64,000 nt of DNA, taken from assembly GCA_963756525.1 (NCBI GenBank), contig CAVWNR010000002.1:1-64000 (forward strand), given 5' to 3'. Of this stretch, positions 48,241-56,912 are shown piece after piece. The notes under the pieces are model-generated. The model saw only the letters and a program-made list of their open reading frames with translations, did not search any database and was not told the DNA's origin. The position numbers and the translations under genes are program-made. This DNA comes from CAVWNR01 sp963756525. Its GTDB lineage: Bacteria > Actinomycetota > Actinomycetes > Mycobacteriales > Jatrophihabitantaceae. The stretch's first letter is position 1; the number at the start of each line of letters is the position of its first letter.

Positions 48241-48885
48241 TCACGGCGCCAGTCGCTCGACGAGCCAGCGCTCAGCGTCGCGGCGGAAGCGCAGCCGGTC
48301 GTGCAGCCGGTCGGGCCGGCCCTGCCAGAACTCGACCGCCTCCGGCCGGAGCAGGTAGCCACCCCAGTTCGGCGGCGCGGGTACGTCCCGGCCGGCGAAG
48401 CGCGCCTCGACGGCCCGCGTCTCGCGCTCGAGTTCGGCGCGGGAGGCGACCGGCGTCGACTGCGCCGACGCCCAGGCACCGAGCTGCGAGCCGCGCGGGC
48501 GGGACGCGAAGTACGCCTCGGTCTCCGCGCGGGCGACCTTCTCGACCGGCCCGGACAGCCGCGCCTGACGCTCGAGCGGCAGCCAGGCGAACACGGCCGC
48601 GGCATAGGGCAGATGCGCCAGGTCCCGGGCCTTCACCGAGTCGTAGTTGGTGTAGAAGACGATGCCCCGCTCGTCCATCGTCTTCACCAGCACCGTGCGC
48701 ACCGACGGGCGCCCGTCGACACCGGTGGTCGCGAGCTGGATGGCGTTCGGCTCCACGATCCGCTCGCAGGCGACCGCGTCGTGGAACCAGCCGCGCAGCT
48801 GGCCGAGCCAGGTCGCCGCCAGCGCCGCCTCGGTGAGCTCGCCGCGGTGATACGCGCGGCTCGGCAGCGGCTGGTTCACCCGCAC
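48241..48885 (-). CDS. pdxH: pyridoxamine 5'-phosphate oxidase
   Basis: A 214-residue FMN enzyme producing pyridoxal phosphate. It shows EPNAIQLATTGVDGRPSVRT, VLVKTMDERGIVFYTNYDSV, KARDLAHLPYAAAVFAWLPL, QARLSGPVEKVARAETEAYF, ASRPRGSQLGAWASAQS and a C-terminus of VEFWQGRPDRLHDRLRFRRD, the family signature. It is divergent from citrate synthase 2, and this pairing is known in actinobacteria. Confidence 0.97.
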   Translation of the reverse strand: MRVNQPLPSRAYHRGELTEAALAATWLGQLRGWFHDAVACERIVEPNAIQLATTGVDGRPSVRTVLVKTMDERGIVFYTNYDSVKARDLAHLPYAAAVFAWLPLERQARLSGPVEKVARAETEAYFASRPRGSQLGAWASAQSTPVASRAELERETRAVEARFAGRDVPAPPNWGGYLLRPEAVEFWQGRPDRLHDRLRFRRDAERWLVERLAP

Positions 48886-48968
48886 ATCCTGCCACCTCGG
48901 CCGTCTTCGACCGTTCGGGTGTGAGCAGAATGGAGCCGAGCGTGATCACGAGTCGAACGGAGCGCCGG

Positions 48969-50075
48969 ATGGCCGCCGACTACAGCCCTGGACTGGAAGG
49001 CGTCATCGCGTTCGAGACCGAGATCGCCGAGCCCGACAAGGACGGCGGCTCGCTGCGCTACCGCGGCGTCGACATCGAGGACCTGGTCGGCCATGTTACC
49101 TTCGGCAACGTCTGGGCGCTGCTGGTCGACGGCAAGTTCGGTCCCGGCCTGCCGCCGGCCGAGTCGTTCCCGATCCCGGTGCACACCGGCGACGTGCGGG
49201 TGGACGTGCAGGCGGCGCTGGCGATGGTCTCCCCGATCTGGGGCTACCGCTCGCTGCTCGACATCGGCGACGAGGAGGCCCGCGAGCAGCTGGCCCGGGC
49301 CGCGGTGATGGCGCTGTCCTACGTGGCGCAGTCCGCCCGCGGCATCGGCCAGCCCGCCGTCCCGCAGGCGCGCATCGACCGGTCCCGGACCATCGTCGAG
49401 CGGTTCATGACCCGCTGGCGCGGCGAGCCGGATCCGCGTCACGTCAAGGCCGTCGACGCCTACTTCGTCTCCGCCGCCGAGCACGGCATGAACGCCTCGA
49501 CGTTCACCGCCCGGGTGATCGCCTCGACCGGTGCCGACGTCGCGGCCTGCATCTCCGGCGCGATCGGCGCGATGAGCGGGCCGCTGCACGGCGGGGCGCC
49601 GGCGCGTGTGCTGCCCATGATCGAGCAGGCCGAGCGCACCGGCGACGAGCGCAAGGTCGTCGCCGGCGTCCTCGACCGGCAGGAACGGCTTATGGGCTTC
49701 GGCCATCGGGTCTACCGGGCCGAGGACCCGCGCGCCCGGGTGCTGCGCCGGGCCTGCCAGGAGCTCGGCGCGCCGCGTTACGAGGTCGCCGCGGCGCTGG
49801 AGCAGGCCGCGCTCGCCGAGCTACGTGAGCGCCGCCCCGATCGTGCCATCAAGACCAATGTCGAGTTCTGGGCCGCGGTCATCCTGGACTTCGCCGAGGT
49901 TCCGCCGCACATGATGCCGGCGCTGTTCACCTGCGCGCGGACCGCCGGCTGGTGCGCGCACATCCTGGAGCAGAAGAAGACCGGACGGCTGGTGCGCCCG
50001 TCCGCCCGCTACATCGGCCCCGCCACGCGTAAGCCGTCCGAGGTCGCCGGCTGGAACGACATCGCGCACGCCTAG
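48969..50075 (+). CDS. citA: citrate synthase 2
   Basis: A 368-residue citrate synthase. It shows GLEGVIAFETEIAEPDKDGG, SLRYRGVDIEDLVGH, HGMNASTFTARVIASTGAD, the catalytic His motifs MSGPLHGGAPARVL and LMGFGHRVYRAEDPRA, and FWAAVILDFAEVP near the catalytic Asp. It condenses oxaloacetate and acetyl-CoA, and is of the short actinobacterial CitA type. ATG 48969 has GGAG 6 bases upstream; GTG 48921 would add 16 residues. Confidence 0.94.
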   Translation: MAADYSPGLEGVIAFETEIAEPDKDGGSLRYRGVDIEDLVGHVTFGNVWALLVDGKFGPGLPPAESFPIPVHTGDVRVDVQAALAMVSPIWGYRSLLDIGDEEAREQLARAAVMALSYVAQSARGIGQPAVPQARIDRSRTIVERFMTRWRGEPDPRHVKAVDAYFVSAAEHGMNASTFTARVIASTGADVAACISGAIGAMSGPLHGGAPARVLPMIEQAERTGDERKVVAGVLDRQERLMGFGHRVYRAEDPRARVLRRACQELGAPRYEVAAALEQAALAELRERRPDRAIKTNVEFWAAVILDFAEVPPHMMPALFTCARTAGWCAHILEQKKTGRLVRPSARYIGPATRKPSEVAGWNDIAHA

Positions 50076-50183
50076 CCCGGCCGGCCTTCCCGGGTGTTGA
50101 TGTTGGAGTTGTGGCTGCTATTCGACCACTACCCCGAGATCAACAGCTGGGGGGAGGGGTGCTGCGCCGACGGCACGAGCCGG

Positions 50184-51329
50184 TCAGCCGAACGCCTTGC
50201 CCTCGCCGCGGTAGGTCGGCACGGAGGCGACGAGCCGGTCACCGTCGACGAGGTGCACAGTGTCGAAGCGCTCGCAGAGCTCGCCGGCCTTGGCGTGGCG
50301 CAGCCAGACCCGGTCGCCGACCCGCAGTCCGGCCGCGCCGCGCACGGGCGTCTGCACCTCACCGGCACCCTCGGCGCGCAGCAGAGAGAGCCCGCCCGGG
50401 TAGGCCGGCCGGGGCAGCCGGGACGGCCCGGCCGGGCCGGACGCCGCGTAGCCGCCGCCGAAGAGCGTCACCAGATTGCGAGCCGGCCGGCGGACGACCG
50501 GCAGCGCGAAGAACATCGCCGGCCGAGGGGTGAACGCCCGGTAGCCGTCGAAGAGGGCCGGCCCGTACAGCCCGGAGCCGGCGGTCACCTCGGTGACGGC
50601 CGGATCGGCCGAGCTCACCTCGAGGCTGCCGGTGCCGCCGGAGTTGACGATCGACAGCTCCCCCACCACCTGGCGCACCGCGTCGACGACGGCGGCCCGG
50701 CGGGCGCGAAGCTGCGCCACGGAACGCCGCTTCACCAACCGGATCAGCGGGCTGGTGTCCGGCAGGCCGGCGATCTGCGCCTCGTAGAGCATCACCCCGA
50801 CGACACGCAACCCGCGCGCGAGCGCGGCGCGAGCGAGCTCGGCAGCCTGCGCCCCGGTGCGGACGGGCGAGCGGTGCACGCCCACTCGCAGCGGGCCCAG
50901 CTGCAGCGACGCGTCGACGTCCAGACAGACCCGCGCCGGCGCCCCGGGCGCAATCAGCTCCAGCTGCGCGAGGTCGTCGACCATCAGCGTGATCGCGTCC
51001 AGCAGCTGCGGGTCGTCGGCCAGCTCGCGCAACGCGCCCCGGTCGGCGGACGGGTAGCCCAGCAGCACGTCGGCAAGCCCACACCGGGCCAGCCAGATCG
51101 CCTCGCGCAGCGAATACGCCATTACGCCGCGGAAGCCCGGCGTGCCGAGTGCACGCTCGAGCACGTCGCGCACCCGCACCGATTTGCTCGCCACCCGCAC
51201 CGGCTTACCGGCCGCCCGGCGGATCAGCTCGGCCGCATTGGCTTGCAGCGCGGCGAGATCGACGGCGACGAACGGCGCATCCAGCCCGCAGGTCGCTGCG
51301 TCCAGCCGGGCCGCCAAATCCGGTCTCAC
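50184..51329 (-). CDS. alanine-racemase-domain PLP enzyme (amino acid deaminase/aldolase)
   Basis: A 381-residue fold-type III PLP enzyme. It shows APFVAVDLAALQANAAELIR, VRVASKSVRVRDVLE (PLP Lys in A-S-K-S), GVMAYSLREAIWLARCG, VCLDVDASLQLGPLRVGVHR, VNSGGTGSLE, VTAGSGLYGPALFD and VWLRHAKAGELCERF. This is the D-threonine-aldolase/deaminase-like subgroup. The substrate is unknown. GTG 51329 overlaps the stop of the MFS gene upstream (GTGA). Confidence 0.88.
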   Translation of the reverse strand: MRPDLAARLDAATCGLDAPFVAVDLAALQANAAELIRRAAGKPVRVASKSVRVRDVLERALGTPGFRGVMAYSLREAIWLARCGLADVLLGYPSADRGALRELADDPQLLDAITLMVDDLAQLELIAPGAPARVCLDVDASLQLGPLRVGVHRSPVRTGAQAAELARAALARGLRVVGVMLYEAQIAGLPDTSPLIRLVKRRSVAQLRARRAAVVDAVRQVVGELSIVNSGGTGSLEVSSADPAVTEVTAGSGLYGPALFDGYRAFTPRPAMFFALPVVRRPARNLVTLFGGGYAASGPAGPSRLPRPAYPGGLSLLRAEGAGEVQTPVRGAAGLRVGDRVWLRHAKAGELCERFDTVHLVDGDRLVASVPTYRGEGKAFG

Positions 51330-52515
51330 GCGGCGGCTTCCCGGGCCGGGACCGCGATCGGCGCCGGGTCGAACGCGCGGCCGAGCAGCAGCAGCCCGGC
51401 GGCAACGACCAGCGCGAGCGCGAATCCCCAGCGCAGGTTCGCCACCGTGCCGACCGCGCCGACCAGCACACCCCCGACGATCGAGCCGGCATAGTTGAAG
51501 ACGTTCACCCGCGCCACGATCGCGTCCGCCGCGCCCGGCGCCAGCCGGCCGGCCGCGCTGAAGCAGAGCGGCGCGACGACCGGCAGGCCGATGCCCGCCA
51601 CGGCGAAGCCGACGATCGCAGCCGCCGGGCCGGGCGCCAGCACCGCGACGAGCAGGCCGGCACAGCCGACCAGCGTCCCGGTCCGCACGGTCGCCGCGAT
51701 GCCGACCCGGCGCACCGCATGATCGCCGCCGATCCGGGAGAGCAGTGCCGTCGCCTGATACGCCGCGTACCCAGTGCCGCGGTGCTGCTCGCGGCGTTGA
51801 GCACGTCGTGCAGGTAGATCGCCGACCAGCTGGCGGTGCCGCTGTCGACGACGTAGAAGCAGACCATCGCCATTCCGAGCAGCAGGATGGGCCGCCACGG
51901 CACGGTCCGCACGACCGCCTCCTGGGCGGCGAGCTCCGCCCGGCTGGGATCGCCCGATGTCAGCAACCGTCGGCGGGCAAGGACGGCGAGCACGCCCACC
52001 GCGCCGGCGGCCGCGGCCACCGAAACGGACAGCGGCAAGTGCAGCCGCTCGCCCAGCGCGACGTAGAGCGCCCCGACGATGCCGCCGGCGCTCCACGACG
52101 CGTGGAACGAGGTGAGCACGCTGCGCCCGTAGCGATGCTGGATGGCGACCGCCTGCATGTTGGTGCCGGCGTCCACCGCGCCGAGCACCAGCCCGTAGAC
52201 GGCGAACCCGGTGAAGAAGAGGGCCCGGTCCGGCGCGAGGCCGATCAGCAGTGCGGCGAGCGCGCTGCCGGCGAGCCCCACCTGCAGGGTGCGGGCGCTA
52301 CCGATCCGACGCGCCCCCGCATCGGCCAGCAGGCTGCCGGCACCGGCGATGATGGACACGCCGAGGATGACGAGGGTGACCACGCCGTCGCCCACGTGGT
52401 AGCGGTCCTTGAACTGCGGCAGGTGGGTGAGCAGCACCGCGAAGAGCAGGCCCTGCGCGAAGAACGCCGACGCGGCGGCCAGCCGCGACGCGCGCAGCGA
52501 GCCAACCGCGGTCAC
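51326..52515 (-). pseudogene. MFS transporter with one frameshift
   Basis: The first frame runs from GTG 52515 (RLAAASAFFAQGLLFAVLLT, DAGARRIGSARTLQVGLAGS, FHASWSAGGIVGALYVALG) to SSTAALG near 51775. The second frame resumes at once with YAAYQATALLSRIGGDHAVR and continues through VGFAVAGIGLPVVAPLCFSA to the stop at 51326. The joined product has a complete 12-helix set. One missing base near 51768-51773 explains it. It may be a recent loss or a sequencing error. It is translationally coupled to the PLP-enzyme gene, as its stop overlaps that start. Confidence 0.82.
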
Positions 52516-52566
52516 TCCGCCAGGGTGAGCTGGTCAAGCGTCCAAGTCAAGTTTTGGTAACTTTCC

Positions 52567-53907
52567 ATGGATGACCCGCCGTTGCCGGCCGCCGCGCCGA
52601 TGACCGAAATCACCTGGACCAACTGGGCGGGCACCGCCACCTCCGCCCCGGTGCGGGTCGAGACGCCGCTCACGGTGGGCGACCTGCAAGACGCCGTCGG
52701 GCGGGCCGGCCAGCAGGGACACCGGGTGAAGGCGGTCGGCGCCGGGCACTCCTTCCCGCCGATCGCGGTTACCGACGGCGTGTTGCTGCACCTGTCCGAA
52801 CTGAGCGGCATCACCCACGCCGACGTCGAGACCGGGCTGGTGACGGTGCTGGGCGGCACCACGCTTGCCGAGCTGAACGAGCTGCTGTGGCGGCTGGGCC
52901 TGTCGATGACCAACCTCGGCGACATCGACGTGCAGACCATCAGCGGCGCGATCTCGACCGGCACGCACGGCACCGGAGCCCGCTTCGGCGGCCTGGCCAG
53001 CCAGGTCCGCGGGCTGTCGATCGTGCAGGCCGACGGAACCATGTTGGAGTGCTCCCCCGGCCACAACGGCGAGATCTTCGCCGCGGCGCGCATCGGGCTC
53101 GGCGCGCTCGGCGTGATCGCGCGGGTCGTCCTGCAGTGCGAGCCGGCGTTCGCGCTGCACGCGGTCGAGGCGCCCGCGTCGCTCGACGAGACCCTCGAGG
53201 GTCTGGATGCCGCGGTCGACGGCAACGACCACTTCGAGTTCTACTGGTTCCCGCACACCCGGCGGGTGCTGACCAAGCGGAACAACCGGGTTGCGCGCGG
53301 CACGCCGCTGCGCCCGGTGGGTCGGGTGCGGCACTTCGTTGACGACGAACTACTCGCAAACCAGGTCTTCGAGTGGACGAACCGGATCACCACCGCCCGG
53401 CCGGCCCTCATCCCGCGGGTGAACGAGATCGCCGCGCGCGCCCTGACCGCCCGCGAGTACACCGACGCCGCGCACCGCGTGTTCACCTCACGCCGCGCGG
53501 TGCGCTTCCGCGAGATGGAGTACGCGCTCCCCCGCGCCGCCGTGCCCGAGGTGATCATCGAGATCCAGGCGTGGCTCGCCCGCAGCGGTGAGCGGGTCGG
53601 CTTCCCGGTCGAGGTGCGCTTCGCCGCCGCGGATGACGTGTGGCTCTCGACGGCCTACCAGCGCGAGTCCGGCTACCTCGCCGTGCACCAGTACGCGCGA
53701 CGCGACCACGCGGCCTACTTCCGGGCGGTCGAGGCGATCGCGGTGGCGGCCGGCGGTCGGCCGCACTGGGGGAAGCTGCACTGGCGCGACGCGGCCTGGC
53801 TGCGCGCGGCGTACCCGTGCTTCGAGCAGTTCGTCGCGTTACGGGAGCGGCTGGACCCGCAGCACGTCTTCGGCAACGACTACCTGCGCCAGGTCCTCGG
53901 CAGCTGA
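52567..53907 (+). CDS. D-arabinono-1,4-lactone oxidase family protein
   Basis: A 446-residue FAD-linked oxidase, the same length as the mycobacterial GulDH-type enzyme. FAD domain: VKAVGAGHSFPPIAVTDGVL (the His of GHSF can carry FAD covalently), VTVLGGTTLAELNELLWRLG, TISGAISTGTHGTGARFGGL and ARIGLGALGVIARVVLQCEP. The C-terminal ALO domain includes FYWFPHTRR, PVEVRFAAADDVWLS and GRPHWGKLHW, the family hallmark. It oxidises aldonolactones. ATG 52567 and ATG 52600 are both possible starts, neither with a strong Shine-Dalgarno. Confidence 0.93.
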   Translation: MDDPPLPAAAPMTEITWTNWAGTATSAPVRVETPLTVGDLQDAVGRAGQQGHRVKAVGAGHSFPPIAVTDGVLLHLSELSGITHADVETGLVTVLGGTTLAELNELLWRLGLSMTNLGDIDVQTISGAISTGTHGTGARFGGLASQVRGLSIVQADGTMLECSPGHNGEIFAAARIGLGALGVIARVVLQCEPAFALHAVEAPASLDETLEGLDAAVDGNDHFEFYWFPHTRRVLTKRNNRVARGTPLRPVGRVRHFVDDELLANQVFEWTNRITTARPALIPRVNEIAARALTAREYTDAAHRVFTSRRAVRFREMEYALPRAAVPEVIIEIQAWLARSGERVGFPVEVRFAAADDVWLSTAYQRESGYLAVHQYARRDHAAYFRAVEAIAVAAGGRPHWGKLHWRDAAWLRAAYPCFEQFVALRERLDPQHVFGNDYLRQVLGS

Positions 53908-53934
53908 CGGCCGCCCGGCCAGAGGAGAAACGAC

Positions 53935-53960
53935 GGCCACCCGCGGGGGGTCGGGTGGCC
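53935..53960 (+). terminator. strong hairpin after the lactone oxidase gene
   Basis: GGCCACCCG and CGGGTGGCC form a perfect 9-bp stem around an 8-base loop, 28 bases after the stop. No T-run follows. It is probably a bidirectional terminator between the two convergent genes. Confidence 0.6.
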
Positions 53961-54088
53961 ATCGCCGTGGGCACCGCGATGCGGTGCATGCACCCATGTT
54001 GGCACAAGTGGGTTGTAATCCATGTGAAGACAACCTTGAACGCCGAAAATCGTCTACACAAGTTGCCGGTACAGCTGTCCGGACAGGC

Positions 54089-54520
54089 CTAGCCCTGCGC
54101 CGACTGCGCGCCGGCGATGTTCACCAGCCAGTTGACGCCGAACCGGTCGGTGCACATGCCGAACGTGTCGCCCCACGGCGCCTGCTCGAGCGGCATGCCG
54201 ACCGTGCCGTCGGCCGAGAGCTTCTCCCAGTAGCCGCGCAGCGCCGCATCGTCCTGCTGACCGCCGCTGAGCGAGATCGAGAAGTTGGTGCCCGGCGTGT
54301 AGTCCATCCCGTTCGGCGTGTCGGAGGCCATCAGCACCAGCCCACCGGGCGCGGTGAGCATGGCATGCATGATCTTGTTCTGCTCGGCCGGGTCGTCGCT
54401 GGCGTGAGACTCGGCGAACGTGCTGCTGCTGAGCTCGCCGCCGAACACGGACTGGTAGAACTGCATCGCTTCCTTCGCGTTGTCCCGGAAGCTGAGGTAC
54501 GGGTTGAGCTGGACGGTCAT
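54089..54520 (-). CDS. PhnB-like VOC-family protein
   Basis: A 143-residue glyoxalase-fold protein. It shows LNPYLSFRDNAKEAMQFYQS, VFGGELSSSTFAE, KIMHAMLTAPGGLVLMASDT and WGDTFGMCTDRFGVNWLVNI. This is the PhnB/YjdN pattern (DxFGxxW). The function is unknown; many are antibiotic-resistance or isomerase relatives. ATG 54520 follows GAGGAGGCC. It is divergent from serC. Confidence 0.9.
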   Translation of the reverse strand: MTVQLNPYLSFRDNAKEAMQFYQSVFGGELSSSTFAESHASDDPAEQNKIMHAMLTAPGGLVLMASDTPNGMDYTPGTNFSISLSGGQQDDAALRGYWEKLSADGTVGMPLEQAPWGDTFGMCTDRFGVNWLVNIAGAQSAQG

Positions 54521-54635
54521 CGTCGGCCTCCTCGCCGGTGGGCTGGCAAGCCCCGATCCTGACGCGGATCCGGCGCCGGCGAAAGATGGCGCCGCACAGC
54601 ACGGTCACAGCCGGGCCGGGTGACAGGATGTTCCG

Positions 54636-55751
54636 GTGACGGCTCGCGCGGTGCTTCCCGACTCGTTGAAGCCGGGCGACGGCCGCTTCGGCTCGGGCCC
54701 GTCGAAGGTGCCGGCGGCCGCGGTCCGCGCGCTGCTCGCCTCCGGTTCGAGTGTGCTTGGCACGAGTCACCGCCAGCCGCCGGTGCGTGCCCTCGTCGCA
54801 CGCGTGCGGGAGGGTCTGCGCGAGCTGTTCACGCTGCCGGACGGGTACGAAGTGGTGCTCGGCAACGGCGGTTCCACCGCGTTCTGGGACGCCGCCGCGC
54901 TGGGCCTGATCCGCACCCGGGCGCAGCACCTGGTCTGCGGGGAGTTCTCTGCCAAGTTCGCGGCCGTCACCGCGTCGGCGCCCTTTCTCGCCGAGCCGCT
55001 GATCGCCCGGGCCGAGCCGGGGAGCGTGCCGACGGCGCATCCGGATCCGGACGTCGACAGCTACGCCTGGCCGCACAACGAGACTTCCACCGGCGCCGCG
55101 CTGCCGGTGCGCCGGGTAAGCGGCGGCGACGCGCTGATGCTCGTCGACGCCACCTCCGCCGCCGGCGGGATGACCGTCGACGTCGCCGAGACCGACGTCT
55201 ATTACTTCGCGCCGCAGAAGTCGTTCGGCTCAGACGCGGGGCTGTGGCTCGCGCTGTTCTCGCCAGCCGCGCTCGATCGCGTCGCCGAGATCAAAACGTC
55301 GCGCCGATGGGTGCCGCCGTCGCTCGACCTGGCCATCGCGCTCGAGAACAGCCGCAAGGAGCAGACGTACAACACCCCGGCCGTGGCCACTCTGTTCCTG
55401 CTCGCCCACCAGCTCGACTGGCTGCTCGAGCAAGGCGGCCTGGACTGGGCGGCCAAGCGCACCGCCGAGTCCTCCGGCCGGCTCTACGCGTGGGCGCAGG
55501 CAGCGCCGTTCGCCGCCCCGTTCGTCGGCGACCCGGCAGCGCGCAGCCCGGTCGTCGGCACGATCGACTTCGACGAGTCCGTCGACGCCGCGGCCGTCGC
55601 GGCCACGCTTCGCGCCAACGGCATCGTCGACACCGAGCCGTACCGGGCGCTGCATCGCAACCAGCTGCGCATCGGCATGTACCCGGCCGTCGAGCCCGAC
55701 GACGTGTCGGCCCTGACGGCGTGCATCGACTACATCGTCGAGCGCCTGTAG
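54636..55751 (+). CDS. serC: phosphoserine aminotransferase, actinobacterial type
   Basis: A 371-residue PLP enzyme following mycobacterial SerC closely. It shows LKPGDGRFGSGPSKV, VLGTSHRQPPVR, VVLGNGGSTAFWDAAALGL, the PLP Lys in YFAPQKSFGSDAGLWLALFS, RKEQTYNTPAVATLFLLAHQ and ANGIVDTEPYRALHRNQLRI. It makes 3-phosphoserine from phosphohydroxypyruvate. It starts at GTG 54636. sepH follows after 77 bases; this neighbourhood is conserved in actinobacteria. Confidence 0.96.
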   Translation: MTARAVLPDSLKPGDGRFGSGPSKVPAAAVRALLASGSSVLGTSHRQPPVRALVARVREGLRELFTLPDGYEVVLGNGGSTAFWDAAALGLIRTRAQHLVCGEFSAKFAAVTASAPFLAEPLIARAEPGSVPTAHPDPDVDSYAWPHNETSTGAALPVRRVSGGDALMLVDATSAAGGMTVDVAETDVYYFAPQKSFGSDAGLWLALFSPAALDRVAEIKTSRRWVPPSLDLAIALENSRKEQTYNTPAVATLFLLAHQLDWLLEQGGLDWAAKRTAESSGRLYAWAQAAPFAAPFVGDPAARSPVVGTIDFDESVDAAAVAATLRANGIVDTEPYRALHRNQLRIGMYPAVEPDDVSALTACIDYIVERL

Positions 55752-55828
55752 GGCGCAGGCAGCTTCTTCCGTCCCGGGACCGGCGTGTGCTGCCGGGCAT
55801 CGGCTGTCCGGCTCCGTATCGTCAGCTC

Positions 55829-56836
55829 ATGCGCGTGCTCCGCCTCGTCGGCCCCGGAGAGGACGGCGACCACGTCGTCGTGGCAACCATCGACGGCGAC
55901 GAGCAGTTCCGTCTCACGCTCGACGATGCGCTGCGCGCGGCGGCGGCTCGGCGCGCGCCGCGCCGGCTCGTCGGGGTCTTCGACGGCGGTGGGACAACGA
56001 TCCGGCCCCGGGAGATCCAGGTCCGGGTGCGCGCCGGCGAGGCACCCGAGGCGCTGGCCGCCGAGCACGACATCCCGATCGAACGGGTGATGCTCTTCGC
56101 GCAGCAGGTTCTCGAGGAGCGCGGCCGCGTGGCGGGCGAGGCCCGTCGCTCGCGCGCCCGGCGGGGCAGCCCGGACGGCCAGCTGGTCCAGTTCGGCGCC
56201 ACCGTCGACGCGCGGTTCGCGGCCCACGGCGTCGACCCGGCGGCGGTTCGCTGGGACGCGCGGCGCAGCGCGGATGGCCACTGGGTGGTCTCGGCAACGT
56301 GGCGCGGCGGCGAATCCGACCGCACCGCCGACTGGGCGTTCTCGCTCGCCGCCCGCACCGTCACCCCGATCGACGAGACGGCCGCCGACCTGCTCTCCGA
56401 CCGGCCGCTGCGGCCCGTGGTACGGGCGGTGCCGGACGTGGCCGCCGCGCCTGCCGATGCGCTGACCGCGCCGCTGCCGGTGGCGGTCGACGACCAGTTC
56501 TTCGACCAGGACGCTCCCGCGGGCGCCGCCGAGGAGCCTGCGGCGCTCCCGCTGCGGCTCGCCGACCCGATGCCGGCGCAGCCGAGCGAGCCCGCCGAGC
56601 CGAGCCAACGCAGCGAGGCCAAGCCGGACGGCCCAGCGAGACCGGACGGCCCGTCACGTCGGCGTCGGCAGCGCTCCAGCCCGACCCCGACCGGCCCGCA
56701 GGCCCCGACCGCCGCAGCCGCCCCGCCCGCGGCGTCCGCCGCGCATCCGGAGCCGGCAGAGCGGAGTAAGAACGGCCGCCCGCAGGTGCCCGGCTGGGAC
56801 GACATCCTGCTTGGCGTCCGCCGCAAGCGGGACTGA
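55829..56836 (+). CDS. sepH: septation protein SepH
   Basis: A 335-residue protein. The N-terminal 60 residues, MRVLRLVGPGEDGDHVVVAT, and the helix-turn-helix IQVRVRAGEAPEALAAEHDI plus PIERVMLFAQQVL match the DUF3071 domain of SepH. A Pro/Ala-rich disordered region follows (about 195-315), then a conserved C-terminal tip VPGWDDILLGVRRKR. SepH stimulates FtsZ assembly in Streptomyces and mycobacteria. ATG 55829 is used. With glp and sepX this is the third division gene in the window. Confidence 0.92.
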   Translation: MRVLRLVGPGEDGDHVVVATIDGDEQFRLTLDDALRAAAARRAPRRLVGVFDGGGTTIRPREIQVRVRAGEAPEALAAEHDIPIERVMLFAQQVLEERGRVAGEARRSRARRGSPDGQLVQFGATVDARFAAHGVDPAAVRWDARRSADGHWVVSATWRGGESDRTADWAFSLAARTVTPIDETAADLLSDRPLRPVVRAVPDVAAAPADALTAPLPVAVDDQFFDQDAPAGAAEEPAALPLRLADPMPAQPSEPAEPSQRSEAKPDGPARPDGPSRRRRQRSSPTPTGPQAPTAAAAPPAASAAHPEPAERSKNGRPQVPGWDDILLGVRRKRD

Positions 56837-56912
56837 GAATGGCCTTGGTCGCCAGCCCGTCCGCGCAAAACCGTTGGCCGGCGGGTGATCTCGGCACGTA
56901 GCCTGAGTCATC

